In this document: piece by piece, positions 58,906-64,000 of the stretch
Layout: each line of letters begins with the position of its first letter
How positions within the stretch are numbered: position 1 is the stretch's first letter
NCBI GenBank assembly: GCA_964342805.1
Contig: CAYFHQ010000011.1
Coordinates: 5,405 to 69,404, forward strand
Direction: 5' to 3'
Length of the DNA stretch: 64,000 bases
Origin: CAYFHQ01 sp964342805
GTDB taxonomy: Bacteria > Bacillota > Clostridia > Peptostreptococcales > Acidaminobacteraceae
Position numbers and translations under genes: made by a program
The notes under the pieces: generated by a model
The model's input: the letters and a program-made list of their open reading frames with translations, nothing else
Database searches by the model: none
Told to the model about the DNA's origin: nothing

Positions 58906-59736
58906 TTATGATTCTTGCACTTCTAGGACAAAGCGTTCAATGGCCTTGGCCAGACCATGGTCCACATTTGTCTCTGTGATAAAGTTAGCTTGGTCCAAGA
59001 GGGGCTGGACTGCATTGCCCATGGCAACGCCCATGCCTGCCACCTGGATCATGGACAGGTCGTTGTGTTGGTCACCCACTGCCATGATTTCCTTGGTGGA
59101 TATACCATAATGGGTGGCCAGGGCTTCAAGGGCCTGACCCTTGCTCACCCCTTGGGCTACAACGTCATACAGGTCCTCTCTGGACTGGACCAGGGTGATC
59201 CCTTCTAGACTTTCAATCTCCCTTGCAGCTGATTGGGACGCTGGTGTACCATCGGCATAGAAGCCAACCTTGAGGCAATCGATGCCTTGGTCAAGCAGTT
59301 GACTATTGGAGGCAACCACTTGGGCCTTAATGCCCCACTGGGGGTTGCCATTTTGAGCCAGGTCAACGTAGGCACCCAGCATGTGCTCATTTCGTTCCCC
59401 GTAAATGGTATCCTCACTATAGAAATGATGGTAGAGGTCATATTTTTTGAGGATGTCGAACACAGCCTTGGCTGTTCCATTGGCCAACTTTTGCATATGG
59501 ATGATTGTCCCTGTGTGGGGTTGCTGAATGATTCCGCCATTGCACCCAACAATCGGTGTGTCCAGGTCTAACTCATGATGGTAGATCCTTGCACCTGGGA
59601 CGATGCGCCCGGTACAAAGTAAAACAGGTACGCCCAGTTTTACGGCCCGGCGGATCGCATCTTTTGTTTGGGGCGCAATGGTGCGCTCTGGTGTTAGTAG
59701 TGTGCCATCTATATCTGTAACGATGAGTTTAATCAT
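58906..59736 (-). CDS. HAD-superfamily Cof-type phosphatase
   Basis: A 276-residue HAD hydrolase of the Cof/YkrA type. Motif I TDIDGTLL (nucleophile D8, acid D10), motif II LCTGR, the type IIB cap in the middle, motif III lysine, and motif IV MAVGDQHNDLSMI. Dephosphorylates sugar phosphates, nucleotides or cofactors such as PLP precursors; location near pdxST is suggestive but not proof. AAGGAGGA precedes the ATG. Confidence 0.93.
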   Translation of the reverse strand: MIKLIVTDIDGTLLTPERTIAPQTKDAIRRAVKLGVPVLLCTGRIVPGARIYHHELDLDTPIVGCNGGIIQQPHTGTIIHMQKLANGTAKAVFDILKKYDLYHHFYSEDTIYGERNEHMLGAYVDLAQNGNPQWGIKAQVVASNSQLLDQGIDCLKVGFYADGTPASQSAAREIESLEGITLVQSREDLYDVVAQGVSKGQALEALATHYGISTKEIMAVGDQHNDLSMIQVAGMGVAMGNAVQPLLDQANFITETNVDHGLAKAIERFVLEVQES

Positions 59737-59812
59737 AGATCCTCCTTGTCATTGAGGACAAGTATATCTTTGATCTATGAGTCTTGCAAGCTATGTATAG
59801 GAGTTTGGAGGA

Positions 59813-60223
59813 TTATTTCTGTGTATTGCGCAGGTGTTTGGCTAGATCTTTGTCCATGACACGGATATGACCGAAGAACCACTCGGAGATCATTCGGTTG
59901 AGATCCATGGCTATGATAGCTGAATTCTCACCTTGTTGGTGGCGACTCCGAAGTTTCTGGATGTCAGCAACAAAACCGTCATGAAGGGCCTGGTGCTTCT
60001 TAAAACTTGGGTAGACGCTCTTTTGCTGGAGCATTTCCTCGTCCCTGAAATGTCGAATGACATAGCCTTCTAGAAACCGCAGGGAGTCGTTGATTACCGC
60101 TTGTCCTTCCCCATTGGACAAGGCGTTGTAGACCTTTTCAGCCTGTAGGATAATCTGCTGATGGTCTGTGTCAATCTTTGCTACATTGGTACGTAGGTCG
60201 TCCGTAAATCTCATAACACTCAT
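59813..60223 (-). CDS. Bacteriohemerythrin
   Basis: A 136-residue four-helix O2-binding di-iron protein. Ligand pattern: DTDHQQ (His), YVIRHFRDEE (His and Glu), KKHQALHD (two His), FFGHIRVMD (His and Asp), the complete set of hemerythrin. It likely senses or scavenges oxygen in an anaerobe. The start at 60223 has AGGAGGTGG upstream; a longer reading frame begins 26 codons earlier inside the rnr terminator and is rejected. Confidence 0.94.
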   Translation of the reverse strand: MSVMRFTDDLRTNVAKIDTDHQQIILQAEKVYNALSNGEGQAVINDSLRFLEGYVIRHFRDEEMLQQKSVYPSFKKHQALHDGFVADIQKLRSRHQQGENSAIIAMDLNRMISEWFFGHIRVMDKDLAKHLRNTQK

Positions 60224-60264
60224 ATTCCACCTCCTAAGTCTACTATGCCCCTTTTTTTGCAAAA

Positions 60265-60294
60265 AAAACAGTCCATGGACAAATGGACTGTTTT
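60265..60294 (-). terminator. Terminator of rnr
   Basis: Perfect 12-base stem AAAACAGTCCAT/ATGGACTGTTTT with long A-run on the plus strand. Confidence 0.9.
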
Positions 60295-60318
60295 CCTGCA
60301 TGTTTTGTCTGAAACCGA

Positions 60319-62445
60319 TTATTGGAGGTGTTCCAGCAGTTCAAAATCGATTTCTCTAAAGTCGACGTCAACCCGGTCCACACGGACACGGACCTTGTCT
60401 CCTAGCTTATAGACATTTTTAGACCGCTCGCCGATTAGCTGTAGGTTTTGCTCGTCATAAATGTAGTAGTCGTCGTTGAGGTCCCGAAGTCGTACAAGGC
60501 CTTCAACGGTGTTGGGGAGTTCAATGAACATGCCAAATGATGTGATGGAGCTGATCATGCCCTCAAACTCTTCGTCGATATGGCGGAGCATGTACTCACA
60601 GAACTTCATGTCGTCAGTGTCACGCTCAGCCTGTTCTGCTATCCGTTCCTGCTCAGAAGACTGGTCACAAGCATACTCAACAATGCCCGTCAGCTTTTCA
60701 ATCCGCTCAGGGGTCATTCGCTGGTGAATGACGTCCTTGAGAATTCGGTGGATTTGCAGGTCAGGATACCGGCGGATGGGTGAAGTAAAGTGTGTATAGT
60801 ACTTAGCCGCTAGACCAAAGTGGCTCTCATTGTTTGGTGTATACTTGGCCTGTCTCAGGGACCGGAGGGTTAGCTTGCTAATGACGTGTTCCTCAGGCTT
60901 GCCTTCCACCTCTGCCAAGAGTTTTTGAATGGCCTTGGGGTGTACTTCCCCCTGGGCACCTTTAATGTAGTAGCCAAAGTTGTGGACAAACTTGTTAAAG
61001 GCTGCAATCTTCTCGTCGCTTGGGGTTTCGTGAATACGGAAGACAAAGGGGATGTCCATCCAGTGGGCATATTCTGCCACGGTTTCATTGGCCACCAGCA
61101 TGAATTCTTCGATTACGCGGTTGGCAATCCGTCGCTCCGCCCGCTTGATTTCAGTTGGATATCCGTCTTCGTCTAATATAATCTTGGCTTCTGGGAAGTT
61201 AAAATCAATGGCCCCTCGCTTGTCCCGCTTGGCCCGCAGGATCTTGCAAAGGACTTCCATTTCCTTAAAGAAGTCAAAGAGGTAGTCGTACTTCTCCAGT
61301 TCGTCCCTGTAGTTGCCTTCCAGCATATCAGATACGTCTGTATAGGTCATTCTCTCATTGGTCTTGATAACCGACTCAAAGATTTCGTGGCCCACAACGC
61401 CGCCATTCTGGTCGATTTCCATGAGGCAGGTCATGGTCAGCCGGTCCACCTTGGGGTTGAGGGAGCAAATGCCATTGGACAGCCGTCTTGGAAGCATGGG
61501 GATCACCCGGTCAACCAGATAGACCGACGTGGCCCGTTTCAGGGCTTCCTTGTCCAGGGCACTCTTCTCTGTTACGTAGTGGGTTACGTCGGCAATGTGG
61601 ACGCCCAGCTGCCAATTACCATTGTCTAACTTGGTTAGGGAGATGGCGTCATCCAGGTCCTTGGCGTCAGCCCCATCGATGGTTACGATGGTCCATTCAC
61701 GTAAGTCCCTCCGGTTGGCGATTTCTTCTTCGCTTACCTCTTCTGGAATCCGCTCTGCAGCCGCAGTGACCTTCTTTGGAAATTCCTCAGGTAGTTTGAA
61801 CTTCCTGATGACAGAGAGGATGTCCGTATTGGAGTCTCCCTTTTGCCCTAGAATTTCTGTTACCTTACCAGAAGGATTCCGTCGGCCGTCCGGCCATTTA
61901 TTGATCCGTACCACAACCTTGTCACCGGTTTTAGCACCCCCGGTCAGGGGAGCTGGTACGTAAACATCTGTATTGATTTTACGATCGTCGGGCATGACAA
62001 AGCCGAAGCCACCCTTGTTTTCTTCAAAGGTGCCCACGATCTCATAATTGGCCCGTTCTGTGATCTGCTCCACAATACCTTCTGCTTTTTTGCCATTGCC
62101 ACTCCGAGTGATGACCTTAACAAGTACCCGGTCGTCATGCATGGCACCCATTAACTCAGAAGCTGGAATAAAGACGTCTGGTTGGGTCTTGTCGTCAGGG
62201 ATGAGGAAGGCAAAGCCTTTTTGAGTGCTCTGAAGTTTGCCGCTGACAAAGCCAAAGGTTGCTGCTGTGCCATATTTACGTTTCTTTGTTTTAATGACCT
62301 TGCCCTCTTTTTCGAGCTCTTCCAGTGCCTGTAGGAAGGCGTCTGCCTGGGAACGATCGATTTCAAGCACCTTCATGATATCCATATCATAAAGGGGGCG
62401 ATTGGCGTCATTTAGTATTTCGAGGATTCTATTTTTTATACGCAT
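60319..62445 (-). CDS. rnr: Ribonuclease R
   Basis: A 708-residue 3'-to-5' exoribonuclease. N-terminal winged helix (about 1-65), two cold-shock domains (about 70-225), the RNB catalytic domain with the acidic cluster IDGADAKDLDDAI (near 260) and a C-terminal S1 domain (EFEGMISSITSFGMFIELPN). It degrades structured and stalled mRNA and works with tmRNA-SmpB. In many Firmicutes rnr directly precedes smpB; here about 4.4 kb with five genes separates them, yet both remain on the minus strand. AAAGGAGGA precedes the ATG. Confidence 0.98.
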   Translation of the reverse strand: MRIKNRILEILNDANRPLYDMDIMKVLEIDRSQADAFLQALEELEKEGKVIKTKKRKYGTAATFGFVSGKLQSTQKGFAFLIPDDKTQPDVFIPASELMGAMHDDRVLVKVITRSGNGKKAEGIVEQITERANYEIVGTFEENKGGFGFVMPDDRKINTDVYVPAPLTGGAKTGDKVVVRINKWPDGRRNPSGKVTEILGQKGDSNTDILSVIRKFKLPEEFPKKVTAAAERIPEEVSEEEIANRRDLREWTIVTIDGADAKDLDDAISLTKLDNGNWQLGVHIADVTHYVTEKSALDKEALKRATSVYLVDRVIPMLPRRLSNGICSLNPKVDRLTMTCLMEIDQNGGVVGHEIFESVIKTNERMTYTDVSDMLEGNYRDELEKYDYLFDFFKEMEVLCKILRAKRDKRGAIDFNFPEAKIILDEDGYPTEIKRAERRIANRVIEEFMLVANETVAEYAHWMDIPFVFRIHETPSDEKIAAFNKFVHNFGYYIKGAQGEVHPKAIQKLLAEVEGKPEEHVISKLTLRSLRQAKYTPNNESHFGLAAKYYTHFTSPIRRYPDLQIHRILKDVIHQRMTPERIEKLTGIVEYACDQSSEQERIAEQAERDTDDMKFCEYMLRHIDEEFEGMISSITSFGMFIELPNTVEGLVRLRDLNDDYYIYDEQNLQLIGERSKNVYKLGDKVRVRVDRVDVDFREIDFELLEHLQ

Positions 62446-62556
62446 GGGTTCCTCCTTTGTCTCTGTCTTATTCTAGCATAATGATCCTGCGCTTGTGTAT
62501 AGAAAGCGGCTTGTACTCTTTTCTTACCCTTTTGCCCCTCCCACACACATGAATAA

Positions 62557-62589
62557 AGCCACACAGGAAGCAGATGCTCCTGTGTGGCT
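62557..62589 (-). terminator. Terminator of hppA
   Basis: Perfect 12-base stem AGCCACACAGGA/TCCTGTGTGGCT followed by TTTATT in the minus transcript. Confidence 0.88.
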
Positions 62590-62619
62590 CTGGGTTCAAT
62601 GTTTTCTGTTTTCTATCTC

Positions 62620-64000
62620 TTACAGAAGTGGACCAAACGTTGAGAATAGCGGCGCGAATACTAGCGCCACAATTGTCATAAGCTTGATTAGGATGTTGAT
62701 AGATGGACCAGAAGTATCCTTGAATGGGTCACCTACAGTGTCACCAACTACTGCAGCCTTGTGTGGCTCAGAGCCTTTACCACCGAAGTGTCCTTCTTCA
62801 ATGTACTTCTTAGCGTTATCCCATGCGCCACCAGCGTTGGACATGAAGATTGCCATTAGTACCCCTGTAACCAATGCACCAGCTAGCATACCACCAAGTG
62901 CTTCAGCACCCAGTAGGACACCGATTACGATTGGAGACGCTACAGCCATGATACCAGGAAGCATCATTTCCTTAAGTGCAGCAGCAGTAGAGATATCTAC
63001 ACACTTTGCGTACTCAGGAGTAGCTTTACCTTCCATGATACCAGGGATTTCACGGAACTGACGACGTACTTCTTCGATCATCTGGAATGCAGCCTTACCT
63101 ACAGACTCCATAGTCATAGCGGAGAATAGGAATGGTAGCATACCACCGATGAATAGACCAACTACTACTGTAGGCTTAAGAACAGAGATTGTCTCAAGGC
63201 CAACAGCCGTAGAGTAAGATGCAAATAGAGATAGAGCAGTAAGTGCCGCAGAACCGATAGCGAAACCTTTACCGATTGCAGCAGTTGTGTTACCAACAGC
63301 GTCAAGCTTGTCAGTGATGTTACGAACTTCGCTAGGAAGTTCACACATTTCAGCGATACCACCAGCGTTATCAGCAATTGGGCCGTAAGCGTCAACTGCT
63401 ACTGTGATACCAGCTGTAGAAAGCATACCTACCGCTGCAAGAGCAATACCGTATAGGCCAGCGAACTTGAACGCGATTAGCGTTGCAGCTGCGATAAGAA
63501 GGATTGGGAATGCAGTAGACTCCATACCAACCGCTAGACCAGAAATGATCGTAGTAGCAGGACCTGTCTCAGACTGCTGAGCAATCTTCTTAACGTGCTT
63601 GTACTCGCCAGAAGTATAGATTTCTGTAATTACACCAATTGCTAGGCCAGCTGCTAGACCAGCAGTGATAGCCCATGCAGCATTAAGGTTTCCAAATAGA
63701 GAATTGGAGAAGTAGAATGCCGCTGCAACAGCGATGATACCAGAAACGTATGTTGAATTCTTAAGAGCCTTGTGTGGGTCTTCCCCATCCTTACCCTTAA
63801 CGAAGAATGTACCAATAATAGAAGCAACAATACCAACAGCTGCTAGAGCCAGTGGGAATGTTGCACCTGCAGCTGCATTTGGAAGTAGAGAACCAAGTGT
63901 CAGTGCAGCGATGATGGAACCAACGTAAGACTCGAACAGGTCAGCACCCATACCAGCAACGTCACCTACGTTATCACCAACGTTGTCAGCGATTACAGCA
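62620..64000 (-). CDS. hppA: Membrane-bound K+-dependent pyrophosphatase (5' end beyond the window)
   Basis: About 460 residues of a polytopic ion pump that uses pyrophosphate to move H+ or Na+. The window edge falls just before DNVGDNVGDVAGMGADLFES, the substrate-binding region, and the C-terminus includes ITVAVDAYGPIADNAGG and SNAGGAWDNAKKYIE, all diagnostic. GNTTAAIGKGFAIGSA has Ala where K+-independent enzymes have Lys, so it belongs to the K+-dependent class. Codon use is distinct from its neighbours, richer in codons ending A or T, as expected for a very highly expressed gene. The N-terminal third lies beyond 64000. Confidence 0.97.
   Translation of the reverse strand, partial: AVIADNVGDNVGDVAGMGADLFESYVGSIIAALTLGSLLPNAAAGATFPLALAAVGIVASIIGTFFVKGKDGEDPHKALKNSTYVSGIIAVAAAFYFSNSLFGNLNAAWAITAGLAAGLAIGVITEIYTSGEYKHVKKIAQQSETGPATTIISGLAVGMESTAFPILLIAAATLIAFKFAGLYGIALAAVGMLSTAGITVAVDAYGPIADNAGGIAEMCELPSEVRNITDKLDAVGNTTAAIGKGFAIGSAALTALSLFASYSTAVGLETISVLKPTVVVGLFIGGMLPFLFSAMTMESVGKAAFQMIEEVRRQFREIPGIMEGKATPEYAKCVDISTAAALKEMMLPGIMAVASPIVIGVLLGAEALGGMLAGALVTGVLMAIFMSNAGGAWDNAKKYIEEGHFGGKGSEPHKAAVVGDTVGDPFKDTSGPSINILIKLMTIVALVFAPLFSTFGPLL

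Noticed and set aside
1..64000. CRISPR arrays, insertion sequences, prophage or integron features
   Set aside because: No regularly spaced repeats, transposase, integrase or phage structural genes were seen on either strand.

Overview
The window looks like chromosomal DNA of an anaerobic, mid-GC Firmicute, most likely a clostridial lineage (order not resolvable from sequence alone). The reasons are strong AGGAGG-type ribosome binding sites before almost every gene, consensus sigma-A promoters, the rnr/smpB/ssrA group, an oxygen-sensitive 2-hydroxyacyl-CoA-dehydratase-type system, a K+-dependent membrane pyrophosphatase, bacteriohemerythrin, flotillin/NfeD and PadR modules. No insertion sequence, phage gene, CRISPR array, rRNA or tRNA was seen; the only RNA genes are a tmRNA and a riboswitch-type leader.

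Layout. 0-1.7 kb: DUF302 protein, small membrane protein and a TetR regulator with tandem operators. 1.8-5.2 kb: FMN-binding membrane protein, response regulator, histidine kinase and NapH-like Fe-S membrane protein, a probable flavinylated electron-transfer unit with its own two-component system. 5.2-11 kb: fatty acid desaturase, argS, a membrane protein, and a second TetR whose four operators sit on its own promoter and on a consensus promoter driving a short-chain dehydrogenase. 11-15.4 kb: a lipoprotein gene with a one-base frameshift, then two zinc-ribbon membrane proteins and an SPFH/zinc-ribbon protein (relatives of the Bacillus YdjG/YdjI membrane-stress proteins). 15.5-26 kb: ABC-F protein, small genes, an orphan glycine riboswitch, a chemoreceptor, flotillin with NfeD-like partner, and a PadR operon. 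26-31.2 kb: prfC, then luxP next to a broken luxQ-like kinase gene. 31.3-46 kb: M16 protease, ion antiporter, triple-rhodanese lipoprotein, CCG-domain Fe-S protein, ECF sigma/anti-sigma pair, ROK regulator with MFS transporter, an EEP-fold phosphatase/nuclease and an HD-GYP protein. 46-54.7 kb: activase plus double-cubane-type dehydratase-like protein, an iron alcohol dehydrogenase overlapping a soluble kinase, a TetM-like GTPase fused to a Rae1/YacP-like nuclease, and an AraC-methyltransferase fusion. 54.8-64 kb: tmRNA interrupted by a group I intron, smpB, pdxS-pdxT, an APH-fold kinase, HAD phosphatase, bacteriohemerythrin, rnr and the 3' part of hppA.

Themes. Ribosome rescue and stalled translation are unusually well represented: tmRNA, SmpB, RNase R, RF3, an ABC-F factor and the GTPase-nuclease fusion. 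The most notable observations are (1) the self-splicing-type intron inside the T-loop of tmRNA, (2) the fusion of a ribosomal-protection GTPase to an A-site endonuclease-like domain, (3) a LuxP with all remembered AI-2/borate contact residues in a Firmicute beside a doubly disrupted LuxQ, and (4) a tandem glycine riboswitch with promoter and terminator but no gene behind it. All family assignments were made by eye from sequence motifs; no database search was run.
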